From: Pelobium manganitolerans
GTDB lineage: Bacteria; Bacteroidota; Bacteroidia; Sphingobacteriales; Sphingobacteriaceae
DNA length: 64,000 nt
Direction of reading: 5' to 3'
NCBI RefSeq assembly: GCF_003609575.1
Contig: NZ_MBTA01000002.1
Coordinates: forward strand, 157,864 to 221,863
Shown here: in pieces, positions 44,675-54,100 of the stretch
Position numbering within the stretch: the stretch's first letter is position 1
Layout: each line of letters opens with the position of its first letter
Notes under the pieces: model-generated
What the model was told of the DNA's origin: nothing
Seen by the model: the letters and a program-made list of their open reading frames with translations, nothing else
Database searches by the model: none
Program-made: the position numbers and the translations under genes

Positions 44675-47600
44675 TTATAAGTTCACACTTAAGCCTAAAG
44701 AAATAGTACGTAAAGTTGGGTAGTCATATGCGCTAGAAGTGTACGGATCTTTATAAGGTAATGGGTTTACAATTGTCCACAAATTATTACCTGTCAACAA
44801 AACACGCGCACTTTGTAAGCCCGCCTTCTGAGCAAACTTAGCCGGGATTTTGTAAGCCAAAGACATATTATTTATCCTAATGGTCGTTCCGTCAACCGCC
44901 CAAAAATCAGAATTCTTGTTAATGGTAGGATCATCAAATCTTGGGAATTTGCCACCGGTATTGTCTGATGACCAATGGTCTGCCCAAAAAGACAATACAT
45001 TTGTGGTTGTAGAAGGTTTGGTTCTAGCCCTCGAATCATAAAACACTTTTCCTCCGAATCTTGCAGCAATATTCGCATTTAAGGAGAAGGCTTTATACGA
45101 AGCTCCTAGAGTTATGCTGGTTGAAAAAAACGGATTGATGTTATCATAAAGATAAACCATATCATAGTCGTTAATGGTTCCATCTCCGTTGGCGTCCTCA
45201 TAATATAACCAACCCGGTTGAGGCGTAACCCCATAAAGTTTATAGTTAGGGTTTTCGGCTAAAAATGCATCCACCTGTTCTTGGGTGCGGAACATTCCTT
45301 TTGAAATTAAACCAACATTAGAGGAATTATATTTACGCGGATCTGTACCAAACTTGTTCCCAAGATATTTACCATCATTCAGGTTCGTCTCAATTGCATC
45401 ACTTATAGGATAAATCATTTGGTCTACAACAGAATTTCCGTACGAAAAGTTCATACTGGCATTCATGTTAACTTCCCTACCGATTTTAGCTTTATACCCC
45501 AAAGAAAATTCAGAACCCCACACATACGCTTGTCGGTAATTGACAACAGGCGCTCTAAACCCAGCATAAAACGGGTACAAACGTTCAGCTCCCTTATCGA
45601 AACCATCAAAGGTTTTGTTTTGGAAAAATTCGGCACTAACGTCCACTTTGTCATTGAACAAAGAAGCTTCAACACCTAAATTAAATGTTCTTTTTTTCTC
45701 CCAGGTGATATCCAGATTAGGGAACGTAGATGGATTTATCCCTAATGCATCATTATTGCCGAACAGGTACCCGTTGCCAGCACCATCCAACAAAAATCGT
45801 TGTTGCCAAAGCCTCGCTGTTACCCTATCATCTCCTGCGATACCATAATTCATTTTCAGCTTCAAGAAATTCACAAAAGAGACATTATCTTTAAAAAAAT
45901 CTTCTTTACTAACAACCCATCCCAAACCTACGCTGGGAGAAAGTCCCCATCTGTTACCTGTAGCAAAATTCGAAGAAGCATCTAAACGAGCCACACCTTC
46001 TATCAGATATTTTTTATCCCAATCATAACTAAGGCGGCCAAAGAAAGATCTTTTAGTACTTTCATTAATCGTGTTGCTTCTAAGCACAAGAGTGTTTCTA
46101 TCAAATGCCCATTGATCTGAAAAACCTGGAATCAACTGATTGGTTAATTGTATTTCAATATTCTCGTCATTACCTACGGTCTGTTCGCCACCGACCGTTA
46201 AGTCCAAACTGTGTATTCCAATTTTTTTACTGTAGTTTAAGGTGATAAAACCTTGATAGCTGCTATTTTCAGATATTGAGGGAGTTAAGGATGCTGATGC
46301 CGGAGAAACCGCTTGATAAATTGGATCTATCCCGTCGGGAGTGTTCAAACCGCGAGCAAGCGAATCCATATACAGCGCGTTGTTGTTTCCTGTCCTCCTA
46401 AAATTATATAATTTATAAGGTGGCGCATATTGTCGGCCTTTAGAATTTCCCGCGGTTTGGGAAATCTGAAACCTGGCAGTAAGCCCTTTTAAAAAGGATG
46501 GCTGATAGCTTAGCGCGGCATTTACTCTATAGCTCTTAGACTTGCTATTCTGGTAGTAACCTGACTCTAAAATAGCTAAAGGATTTCTTAAAGATGTATT
46601 TACATACATGCCGTTTATACTTATAGGCACCCACTGAGGCGTTGTAATAATGGACTCAAAGAAATTAGCATCATTCTCAGAAACAGAACTTTTACTTTCG
46701 CGGATTCGATGATCTACGCTAAAATTAAGCTCTGCCGTTAAACCTTCTACAACTTTGGCTGTCAATCCGCTTCTAAACCCATATCTATCTTGTTTAAGCC
46801 CAATATAGTTGCCATTTTCGTTCTGGTAACTACCGCCCACAAAAAAAGTAATTTTATCACTACCGCCAGAAACGCTTAGGTTGTGTTTTTGAGTTAAGGA
46901 CGAACTCCAAACTTCATCGTACCAGCTTTTGAAATTTAGATTTTTGATGTAATCTAAATCCTCTTGGCTGAAAAAAGAACTAGCCGTAGCCGTACCTTGC
47001 GATTTATAACCATCATTAAGTAAGTTAGCCAACTCATATGCAGAAAGCATATCAGGTGTTTGTGCAGCATCGGAAACACCTACATACCCGTTGTAAGATA
47101 TACTTGGTTTTCCTTGTTTACCTTTTTTAGTAGTTACCAGTACAACGCCTTTTGCACCTGCCGCACCATAAATAGCTGCTGAAGCATCTTTCAAAACTGT
47201 AATGGTTTCAACCATCGATGCGTCTAAGTTGTTAAACTCGTTGCTACTAACTGTAATTCCGTCAATAATATAAAGTGGTTCTGCAGTTGCACCTATGGCT
47301 GCACCTTGATCCGACACGCTGGAATTTCTGACATTCAATGTAATGCTGGAGCCTGGTCTGCCCGAAACTTGGTTAACACTTAAACCCGCAATCCTTCCTC
47401 TTAATGCTCCCGCGATATTTGGCGCAGGGATATCTTCCAAAGCAGAACCGGAAATTGTGGCAACAGATCCCACCAGCTCAGACCGCTTCTTAGTTCCATA
47501 ACCAGTCACCACTACTTCGTCTAGTGAAGATGTTGATTCAGTCAGAACAATGTTTAACTGAGTTCTCCCTCCCACAGCGATTTCCTGAGTACTAAACCCT

Positions 47601-47908
47601 AAATAACTTACAACTAAGGTTTCATTCCCGGTAGGTAAATTAAGTCTGAACGTTCCGTTAATATCCGTTACAGTACCGGTATTTGTCCCCTTGATTTTTA
47701 CACTTACTCCCGGAAGAGGTTCGCCTTGATTATCTTTAATAGTTCCGGTGATGTTTTCCCATTTCACGCTAGAAAATGCGGATGGGTAAGTGATGTTGCC
47801 GGCAGGAAAATCAGAAGTCAAAGCGGACGCTTTAAAATTTCCAATAATCAGTGCGCAACCAATAACACCCCCGATACCAAATCTCGCTTTATACAGTCGC
47901 TTGTTCAT
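44675..47908 (-). CDS. susC: SusC/RagA-family TonB-dependent outer-membrane transporter
   Basis: Taking ATG 47908 (MNKRLYKARFGIGGVIGCAL signal) gives 1077 residues; ATG 47929 adds MSINLQC. The carboxypeptidase-D-like domain is ITGTIKDNQGEPLPGVSVKI with VVSYLGFSTQEI. The plug includes LDEVVVTGYGTKKRSELVGS, GALRGRIAGLSVNQ, PLYIIDGI and VLKDASAAIYGAAGAKGVVL, and the barrel ends SLGLSVNL. No N-terminal STN/anti-sigma-interacting domain is visible, so it is a plain importer rather than a trans-signalling one. It imports pectin oligosaccharides with SusD. Preceded by operator motif site B (48043-48067). Confidence 0.94.
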   Translation of the reverse strand: MNKRLYKARFGIGGVIGCALIIGNFKASALTSDFPAGNITYPSAFSSVKWENITGTIKDNQGEPLPGVSVKIKGTNTGTVTDINGTFRLNLPTGNETLVVSYLGFSTQEIAVGGRTQLNIVLTESTSSLDEVVVTGYGTKKRSELVGSVATISGSALEDIPAPNIAGALRGRIAGLSVNQVSGRPGSSITLNVRNSSVSDQGAAIGATAEPLYIIDGITVSSNEFNNLDASMVETITVLKDASAAIYGAAGAKGVVLVTTKKGKQGKPSISYNGYVGVSDAAQTPDMLSAYELANLLNDGYKSQGTATASSFFSQEDLDYIKNLNFKSWYDEVWSSSLTQKHNLSVSGGSDKITFFVGGSYQNENGNYIGLKQDRYGFRSGLTAKVVEGLTAELNFSVDHRIRESKSSVSENDANFFESIITTPQWVPISINGMYVNTSLRNPLAILESGYYQNSKSKSYRVNAALSYQPSFLKGLTARFQISQTAGNSKGRQYAPPYKLYNFRRTGNNNALYMDSLARGLNTPDGIDPIYQAVSPASASLTPSISENSSYQGFITLNYSKKIGIHSLDLTVGGEQTVGNDENIEIQLTNQLIPGFSDQWAFDRNTLVLRSNTINESTKRSFFGRLSYDWDKKYLIEGVARLDASSNFATGNRWGLSPSVGLGWVVSKEDFFKDNVSFVNFLKLKMNYGIAGDDRVTARLWQQRFLLDGAGNGYLFGNNDALGINPSTFPNLDITWEKKRTFNLGVEASLFNDKVDVSAEFFQNKTFDGFDKGAERLYPFYAGFRAPVVNYRQAYVWGSEFSLGYKAKIGREVNMNASMNFSYGNSVVDQMIYPISDAIETNLNDGKYLGNKFGTDPRKYNSSNVGLISKGMFRTQEQVDAFLAENPNYKLYGVTPQPGWLYYEDANGDGTINDYDMVYLYDNINPFFSTSITLGASYKAFSLNANIAARFGGKVFYDSRARTKPSTTTNVLSFWADHWSSDNTGGKFPRFDDPTINKNSDFWAVDGTTIRINNMSLAYKIPAKFAQKAGLQSARVLLTGNNLWTIVNPLPYKDPYTSSAYDYPTLRTISLGLSVNL

Positions 47909-48042
47909 GCATTGTAGGTTTATACTCATTTATGTTGGTTTAATTAATTCTCCGTTTAATCTAAAATATTAAATAAACATGAGACATTATCTTCTAATAG
48001 CTATGCAAATGCAGATAGTTTATAAAAGGTTTCTTTTTAATC

Positions 48043-48067
48043 ATATATAAATATGATATTCAAATAT
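48043..48067 (-). promoter_or_regulatory. Shared locus operator/promoter motif, site B (susC promoter)
   Basis: ATATATAAATAT and ATATTCAAATAT around one G (10 of 12 positions pair). The flanks match site A over more than 30 bases. On the minus strand TATATTTG (48061-48068) matches TAnnTTTG, 135-150 bp before the susC start. The site lies between the end of DUF3826 copy 2 and susC, showing that susC has its own promoter. Confidence 0.65.
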
Positions 48068-48103
48068 AAAAACTTCTTTTAAATATAAACCCAACTTCAT
48101 GGT

Positions 48104-48760
48104 TTATTTTTTTCCTGCCTTTATCCGCTCTTGCCAAGCATCGCCTTCTTTCTTTAAATCAATGCCGGCGGCAGATAGGTAATTGTTGATACGGCCTTTG
48201 TATTTGCCAAACCATGCGTGTTTTTTGTCTGATGATTCTGCATCCATCGCATGTTCGCGGGCTTCTACCAGCCAAACGTAAATTTGGTCTTTTTGCGCTT
48301 GCGTAAGCATCGGGAGCATATCTTGGTAAGCCCTAAAAGTTTTTGGGACAACACTATAAGTCATGCCGTCTTTCACGCCTACCACCTGCTCGTCGCTTAA
48401 GTTTTTGCTGAGGTTTTTGATGTATGTGTTATGCAACTTGCTTATTTTGCTATCCACGTCTTTGGTTAACGCATCTAGCTTAGCTTGCTTTTGCGCTTTA
48501 TCCAACCCAGAAGTTTCAATCTGTTTCTTTTGTGCATCACGATAAATGTACACGTCGTTTAAATCCATGTACTGGTTGGCAATAATATCGCGCACTTTTA
48601 GGGCTTTAGCCTGATCAGTTACGTTTAACTGTTGCACAATTTTCCAGGACCGTTCTTGGATGGTTTTAACATAGGCCGTGTCCGAGCGCTGGGCAAACAC
48701 CGTATTAAAACTTGCGCAAAAGACTACTAGAGCTATTAAGATTTTTGTAAATTTCATCAT
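48104..48760 (-). CDS. DUF3826 family secreted protein (copy 2)
   Basis: ATG 48760 gives 218 residues with a good signal peptide (TKILIALVVFCASFNTVFAQ); the longer start at 48823 would overlap the upstream gene and hide the signal. Shares with copy 1 (17633-18289) the order of blocks: RSWKIVQQLNVTDQAKALKV, RDIIANQYMDLNDVY, LSDEQVVGVKDGMTYSVVPK, YQDMLPMLTQAQKDQIYVWL, VEAREHAMDAESSDKKHAWF and KGRINNYLSAAGIDLKKEG. Same length as copy 1 and alpha-helical. Function unknown. It lies between the isomerase-like gene and susC. Confidence 0.75.
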   Translation of the reverse strand: MMKFTKILIALVVFCASFNTVFAQRSDTAYVKTIQERSWKIVQQLNVTDQAKALKVRDIIANQYMDLNDVYIYRDAQKKQIETSGLDKAQKQAKLDALTKDVDSKISKLHNTYIKNLSKNLSDEQVVGVKDGMTYSVVPKTFRAYQDMLPMLTQAQKDQIYVWLVEAREHAMDAESSDKKHAWFGKYKGRINNYLSAAGIDLKKEGDAWQERIKAGKK

Positions 48761-48804
48761 TTTTTTAATTGAGTATGCTTTTGATTTTATGACATCCTGC
48801 TTTG

Positions 48805-50400
48805 TTAAAACACATCGCCGCAAAAGTTCACTTTAATGCCCAGTTCTTGCAAGGCGGCAGCTTTAATCTTACATGCGCGCAAGGCATCAGCCTCGGTTGG
48901 TGTATATACAACGTGGATATGGTTGGCTTTATGTTTTGCCATCATCTGATTTTGTGAAACGCCCTTTAACGTGGCGTTCATGATAGGCCATTGCGGTGTG
49001 GTCATCTCCCAGCGGCGCTGCACTTCTTGCTGTGGCAAATCTACCGATTGGCCTACGCCAATATCACAACGGAGTTCGTTTTCTTCTACATAAATCCTGC
49101 TCCACACCAAAGCCCCCGGTTTGCTGATGCCCTTTAAAGAACCGCCGCCCAACCTAAAATACATAGCGGGTTGCCTATCACTGCTGGCACCTTTATAAGC
49201 ATTTACAAAATGTGCCGGCGGCGCCGCGCCACTAATTAAGAAAACCCATACAAAATCATCTATCCCGTTACCTTTAAAATGTTCGCCGTAACGCAAATCG
49301 TGCAACGTGTTTTCGGCCTCGAAGCCTAAAGAACGCCAAAGTTTGTAAGTTAATAGCGCATCAATACCGGCGCATTCATCCACCTCATTAAAATGCGGCA
49401 GTGCTTCGCCGGCAAACAGCTCTAGGCCTTGCTCGTCAAAAACAGGCGGACGGTCTTGGTTGTTGAGCAAGCCTTCCACCAAATCGCTGGCCGGCACTAA
49501 ATCTTTTAAACCTTGCTGGTATTGGATGCCTATGGTATCGCAACCAAACGCTGCCGCTAAACGCACCGCAGCAATGTACATTTTGCACTGCAACAAGGTT
49601 TGCTGGCGCGTAAGCTCGGTAGCTTCATCTGTGCCCCAGTTGAAAATCATTCCTTTTTGTAACAGCCAGTTTAATACGTCTTCCGCTTCATCATCTTTTA
49701 CCTCCAGCATTTTTGCATACAAAGTAGATTGCGACAAACGCTCTTTAAATATCCCGGTAGGGTGAAGCAAATGATCGGGCACTATGGCGTTGAACATGCC
49801 CATGCAGCCTTCATCAAAAACACCCATAATAGCTTTATCGGCACGGAATTTCTTCGCAAAATTGGTCCCGGTTTGCAACTCATCTGCGCCAAGCAATTGC
49901 CGGTCATAAGCACGTACGTGCGATAAATCGTGCGCTATCTTGCCCGTTTTTATCCATTGTTGCAGCTTATCACGAAAGAATTCATCCGAAAAATCCCGGC
50001 TCCACAGCGTATGGTAATTTACGCCGGCTTTGGTTAATGAGCCATTTAAGTTGAGCATACCCACCAAACCCGGCCACTCGCCGCTCCAGTTGGCAACCGT
50101 TAAAATGGGGCCTTTGTGCGTGGTTAAACCCGCTAACACATGGTGCGAGTATTGCCACACGCTTTCTGCAACGATCAAAGGCGCATCAGGGTCGATATTT
50201 TTGAACACCTGCATACCCATTTTCTGGCTGTCGATAAATCCGTGCTGTTTTTCTTCATCATAAGCGTGGGCGCGGATAAGCTCTGCTCCTGCATTCCGCA
50301 ATGCCTCGGCTAGTTTTTCTTCCATACTGCGCTGCGCTTCCCAACATACTTGGTTGGCCGATAAACGCAAATCGCCACTTGCTACCAGATATACTTTCAT
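48805..50400 (-). CDS. L-fucose/L-arabinose-isomerase-fold protein
   Basis: A 531-residue cytoplasmic protein. Fold-type blocks of the FucI/AraA superfamily include DAPLIVAESVWQYSHHVLAG, VANWSGEWPGLVGMLNLNGS, KAIMGVFDEGCMGMFNAIVP, FGCDTIGIQYQQGLKDLVPA, FNEVDECAGIDALLTYKLWR and VFLISGAAPPAHF. The Glu/Asp/His metal set is only partly identifiable, so isomerase activity on fucose itself is not claimed. It heads the operon that starts at site C and is divergent to the AraC regulator. Position beside DapA-family aldolase and SSS symporter genes points to the intracellular use of a sugar or sugar acid from pectin. Confidence 0.7.
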   Translation of the reverse strand: MKVYLVASGDLRLSANQVCWEAQRSMEEKLAEALRNAGAELIRAHAYDEEKQHGFIDSQKMGMQVFKNIDPDAPLIVAESVWQYSHHVLAGLTTHKGPILTVANWSGEWPGLVGMLNLNGSLTKAGVNYHTLWSRDFSDEFFRDKLQQWIKTGKIAHDLSHVRAYDRQLLGADELQTGTNFAKKFRADKAIMGVFDEGCMGMFNAIVPDHLLHPTGIFKERLSQSTLYAKMLEVKDDEAEDVLNWLLQKGMIFNWGTDEATELTRQQTLLQCKMYIAAVRLAAAFGCDTIGIQYQQGLKDLVPASDLVEGLLNNQDRPPVFDEQGLELFAGEALPHFNEVDECAGIDALLTYKLWRSLGFEAENTLHDLRYGEHFKGNGIDDFVWVFLISGAAPPAHFVNAYKGASSDRQPAMYFRLGGGSLKGISKPGALVWSRIYVEENELRCDIGVGQSVDLPQQEVQRRWEMTTPQWPIMNATLKGVSQNQMMAKHKANHIHVVYTPTEADALRACKIKAAALQELGIKVNFCGDVF

Positions 50401-50459
50401 ACCTAAAAATGCTATACAGATTAGAGATTTTTAAACGGGTTTTTTGGTTTATAATATTT

Positions 50460-50484
50460 ATATATGAATATTATATTCAAATAT
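50460..50484. promoter_or_regulatory. Shared locus operator motif, site C (divergent araC/isomerase promoter)
   Basis: ATATATGAATAT and ATATTCAAATAT around one T, 11 of 12 positions pairing; the arms are identical to site A. It lies 60 bp from the isomerase start (minus strand) and 103 bp from the AraC start (plus strand), so the regulator could control both and itself. The -7-like CATATTTG on the minus strand has one mismatch to TAnnTTTG. Confidence 0.65.
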
Positions 50485-50586
50485 GCAAAATTTGTTCTAT
50501 ATTGGCATACATAAATGTTGACAAATCTTTATAGGATATTGTCATTACAGTTTTTTTGCCTTACCAATTTTAAACAGTTATTGATT

Positions 50587-51456
50587 ATGAAACCGCTTTT
50601 TCACAAAGTTTCTACCAACCTTCACAACTCCTTTGGGGTTAAGCACAACATCAGCCCAAGCTTTGGTAAAACTTGGCATTTTCATCCCGAACTGGAACTG
50701 CACTACGTTATTAAGGGCGAAGGTGTAAGGTTCGTAGGCGACAATATCAGCAACTTTAGCGAGGGCGAGCTGGTTTTGCTGGGCGAAAATTTACCGCATA
50801 CTTGGCGTTGTAGCGATGAGTACCACCAAAATGGCGCCGAAGATGGAGTTGAAGCTATCGTAATCCAATTTTTACCCGAATGTTTTGGCAAAGACTTTTT
50901 GGCCCTGCCCGAAACTTTTATGCTCCCGAAGCTTTTTGAAAAGGCCAAACGCGGGATGGTCATCAACGGAGAGGCAAAAGAAAAAGTTGTGGCTTTAATG
51001 AAGCAATCTACCGAAGCCGACCGCTTGAACAAACTCATCATCTTATTGGAGATGCTGAACATTTTGGCACATACAGATGATTATGAGGAAATTACATCGG
51101 CCCATGCCTTTTACAAATCCAACGAATCCGACTCTATCCGCCTGAATAAAATTTACAGCTATACGCTATCCAACTATAAAAACGATATTACTTTACATGA
51201 CGTAGCCACCATCGGCAATTTAAGCGTAACCTCTTTTTGCCGCTATTTTAAGCTGATGACCAATAAAACCTTTTACGATTTTTTGATTGAGATAAGGGTA
51301 AGCCACGCTTGCCGGCTTTTAATAGAAGACAAAATGCCTACAGAAATGATATGCTTTGAATGCGGTTTCAACAACGTGTCTAACTTCTATAGGCACTTTA
51401 AAAGAGTTGCCGGGATAACGCCACTTGATTATAAAAAGCGTTACCTGCTTAACTAA
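50587..51456 (+). CDS. AraC-family transcriptional regulator
   Basis: ATG 50587 (KPLFHKVSTNLHNSFGVKHN) gives 289 residues; the ORF can be opened to 50515 but the added 24 residues are not conserved-looking. N-terminal cupin sensor: KTWHFHPELELHYVIKGEGV, FSEGELVLLGENLPHTWR. C-terminal double HTH: ITLHDVATIGNLSVTSFCRY and PTEMICFECGFNNVSNFYRH, ending GITPLDYKKRY. It should bind a sugar in the cupin and act on promoters of the locus. It is divergent from the isomerase operon across site C, and its stop overlaps the stop of the convergent DapA gene by four bases (51453-51456). The only specific regulator visible in the locus (no HTCS, no ECF/anti-sigma). Confidence 0.9.
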   Translation: MKPLFHKVSTNLHNSFGVKHNISPSFGKTWHFHPELELHYVIKGEGVRFVGDNISNFSEGELVLLGENLPHTWRCSDEYHQNGAEDGVEAIVIQFLPECFGKDFLALPETFMLPKLFEKAKRGMVINGEAKEKVVALMKQSTEADRLNKLIILLEMLNILAHTDDYEEITSAHAFYKSNESDSIRLNKIYSYTLSNYKNDITLHDVATIGNLSVTSFCRYFKLMTNKTFYDFLIEIRVSHACRLLIEDKMPTEMICFECGFNNVSNFYRHFKRVAGITPLDYKKRYLLN

Positions 51457-52373
51457 ATTCCTACGCGTTGCTTTAAGGTGTTATAGTCGGTATATAAATG
51501 TTCAACTTCCTGCTTAATTTGCGGAGAAAAATCGCCTACGTTTCTGCGCGTAAAAGTGCTGATGTTTAAGCCACGCTTTTGCAGCGAATACTTTGCAACC
51601 ACCGGATAAACGTTGTGCATCACATCCATATTGGCTGCTAAAAAAGCCTGTACGCTTGCCACTTCATCCGCTTTAGTGGCATTATTGTAGTTATCGCAAA
51701 GCCACACAATCAGCTCGGGGAAAAAATTGCCTTGTATGCACGATAAACCCGCCGAGCCTGCTTTTAAAGACTCCACCGCGTGTACAATATAAGCGTCGTA
51801 CAATCCGAAATCCGGATTTTTTGCTGCCTTAATTTTTGCGCCTACTTGCCCAATATCCAAACTGGTATCTTTATGATAAATTACACGGCCGGTAGCTACA
51901 AACTGGCCCAACTGCTCAGGTTTTATAAGGCGCTTATAAGGCACGGGACATTCGTAAAAGCCGGTCATTACGCCCGGTGTCAAATCTAACAGCTGGTGAA
52001 CACGCTGGTTGAAAACCTCGTCGCTTTCGTCTGCTTTGGCCAACAAGCTACTGATTAAAATTACGGCGTGAATACCCGTTCCGTAAATGCGCTTCACAAA
52101 ATCGGCTTGTTGTTGTAAACTGCCCTCAAAAGTTCCGGTTGCTACCACAGGCACTTCGCCTGCTACCACATCCATCACGTGGCTCACCAATTTTATACGT
52201 TCCTCATCGTTTAGCTCAAACATCTCGCTAGAAAGGCAATTGGCAAACAATCCGGTTACGCCTGCCTTCAAATACATTTCTGTAAGGCTGGTGAGTGTTT
52301 TATAATCGATGGTACCATCGTTATTAAACGGCGTAAGCATTACCGGAATAAAACCTTTTTTCGTTTCTTTCAT
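51453..52373 (-). CDS. Dihydrodipicolinate-synthase/N-acetylneuraminate-lyase family aldolase
   Basis: A 306-residue TIM-barrel protein. Landmarks: GFIPVMLTPFNNDGTIDY, GLFANCLSSEMFELNDEER (the usual GTTGE loop is altered), VVATGTFEGS, Tyr140 in GFYECP and the Schiff-base Lys168 in IYHKDTS. Its reaction would be retro-aldol cleavage of a 2-keto-3-deoxy acid or of a related keto acid. In a locus with pectate lyases, rhamnosidases and an enolase-type dehydratase, a 2-keto-3-deoxy-sugar acid is a plausible substrate. Convergent with the AraC gene and 9 bp downstream of the SSS symporter gene. Confidence 0.85.
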   Translation of the reverse strand: MKETKKGFIPVMLTPFNNDGTIDYKTLTSLTEMYLKAGVTGLFANCLSSEMFELNDEERIKLVSHVMDVVAGEVPVVATGTFEGSLQQQADFVKRIYGTGIHAVILISSLLAKADESDEVFNQRVHQLLDLTPGVMTGFYECPVPYKRLIKPEQLGQFVATGRVIYHKDTSLDIGQVGAKIKAAKNPDFGLYDAYIVHAVESLKAGSAGLSCIQGNFFPELIVWLCDNYNNATKADEVASVQAFLAANMDVMHNVYPVVAKYSLQKRGLNISTFTRRNVGDFSPQIKQEVEHLYTDYNTLKQRVGI

Positions 52374-52382
52374 AATTAAAAA

Positions 52383-53951
52383 TTAGGTTGTAGATGATGT
52401 ATTAAACTTTTTTTTGATTTTGGTGATGATGATACCGGCCAAAAAGATGCTAAGCGTACCGATTACGATAATCATATTGCTATCAAATGGGCTTTTGAGA
52501 TATGCATAGTCGCCGGTGAGCTTTCCCGATAGGCTCATCCATAAAATCACCAATACGCCTATCGCGGTAGCTAACATGGCCGAGTGGTTTTTGGTTTGCC
52601 TGCTCAGCATCCCCAATAAAAACAAACCCAACATACCGCCTGCAAAAATGCCGCTTAGCTCCCACCAAATATCCAACACGCTTTTGGTGCCAATTAAAGA
52701 AATGCCTACCGCCATTCCGCCGATACCAAATATGGCTGTGGCGATATAAAGCAAGCGCGTAAAACTCTTCTCCGCCATATCTGGCTTAAAATATCTTTTG
52801 TAAATATCAATGCTGAAAACCGTTGCAGAGGCGTTCATACCCGAGCTAATGGTGCTCATGGCGGCAGACATAATTGCAGAAATAATTAAACCCACTAAAC
52901 CTGTAGGCACTTCCTTCACCATAAAATGAGGCATCACTTTATCGCCAAATTCATTTGCCTTTAGATTTTGGGCTATACCGGCAAGCTCCGTTGCATTAGC
53001 ATGTGGGTAGCGTTCTGCCGCCGCCTGGTTGCGTACCACGTCCAAAAATTCGGGATGCGCGTGGTAGTAGGCAAACAAACAACTGCCGATAATGAAAAAC
53101 AGCAGAGAAACCGGCACATACATGGCCACACAAACCCATAAAGATTTGGCAGCCTGCTTCTCGGTTTTTGCGGTATGATAGCGCTGCACGTAGTTTTGAT
53201 CGATACCGAAATTGTTAAGGTTGATAAAAAAGCCGTACAACAGAATTACCCAAAAGGTAGAGGTGCTAAAATCGGGTTTAAAAGAACCTAAACTAAATTT
53301 GCTATTGGCCATGCCCACCTCGATAATTTCACCTACTCCGCCGGGCATTTTTGCGATAATAATAAACAGCACACTTAAAGCACCCACGGTTAATAAAACC
53401 GCTTGCACCACCTCTGTCCAAATTACGGCTTCAATACCGCCCAATACGGTATAAATCACAATACAAACCCCAACCACCAACATAATAGATTGCATGTCAT
53501 AGCCGGTAAGGGCTTGCAAGCTTAAAGCAATGCCAAAAAATATAGAGCCCATACGCGCCAGTTGCGTTAGTATAAAACAACACACGGCATAGGTACGCGC
53601 CCACAATCCAAAACGGTGCTCAAGATGGGTGTAAGCAGATACCTCTTGCGTTTTGCGGTAAAAAGGCACAAAAAGCTTGGCAGCAATAATGGCTGCAAAA
53701 GGCATGGATATGCTAAAAACAAAAGCATTCCAGTTGCCCCCAAAAGCTTTGCCCGGCACGCCTAAAAAAGTATTGCTACTTAAAAAGGTAGCATATAAGG
53801 ATAAACCTATCGCCCAACCGGGGATAGTGCCCGAGCCCGTTGTAAATTGTTCGGAGTTTTTATTTTTGAACGAGAAATAAACGCCCACCCCTACCATAGC
53901 CAATAAATAAATGGCGATGATAGCTAAATCCAAGACCGGTAAATTTGTCAT
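52383..53951 (-). CDS. Sodium:solute symporter (SSS family), second copy
   Basis: A 522-residue protein with about 13 transmembrane helices. Typical SSS blocks: LAIIAIYLLAMVGVGVYFSF, TTGSGTIPGWAIGLSLYATF, SSNTFLGVPGKAFGG, TQLARMGSIFFGIALSLQAL, LGGIEAVIWTEVVQAVLL, NLNNFGIDQNYVQRYHTAKT and MSTISSGMNASATVFSIDIY. It differs strongly from the symporter at 7739-9325. Paired with the DapA-family gene (9 bp), the classical arrangement for uptake and cleavage of sialic-acid-like or keto-deoxy acids. The substrate is inferred only from context. Confidence 0.87.
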   Translation of the reverse strand: MTNLPVLDLAIIAIYLLAMVGVGVYFSFKNKNSEQFTTGSGTIPGWAIGLSLYATFLSSNTFLGVPGKAFGGNWNAFVFSISMPFAAIIAAKLFVPFYRKTQEVSAYTHLEHRFGLWARTYAVCCFILTQLARMGSIFFGIALSLQALTGYDMQSIMLVVGVCIVIYTVLGGIEAVIWTEVVQAVLLTVGALSVLFIIIAKMPGGVGEIIEVGMANSKFSLGSFKPDFSTSTFWVILLYGFFINLNNFGIDQNYVQRYHTAKTEKQAAKSLWVCVAMYVPVSLLFFIIGSCLFAYYHAHPEFLDVVRNQAAAERYPHANATELAGIAQNLKANEFGDKVMPHFMVKEVPTGLVGLIISAIMSAAMSTISSGMNASATVFSIDIYKRYFKPDMAEKSFTRLLYIATAIFGIGGMAVGISLIGTKSVLDIWWELSGIFAGGMLGLFLLGMLSRQTKNHSAMLATAIGVLVILWMSLSGKLTGDYAYLKSPFDSNMIIVIGTLSIFLAGIIITKIKKKFNTSSTT

Positions 53952-54100
53952 GCGAAAAGATGGAAATTTTATTTTAGGTTTTAAAATGCCTGTATGCTTT
54001 ACAAAAGTATAAGCGCTTTTGTTGCCTTTTTTATGATATTTTCTCTAGCTTATGTAGGATATTAGCAAGGCAAAAACAAGACCTATAATTCCGCAAAACC

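Noticed and set aside
48805..50400. Annotation as fucI
   Set aside because: The fold blocks fit the superfamily, but the substrate-defining residues could not be confirmed, so no gene symbol was given.
51453..52373. Annotation as nanA or dapA
   Set aside because: The Lys and Tyr are present but the altered loop and pectin context make both specific names unsafe.
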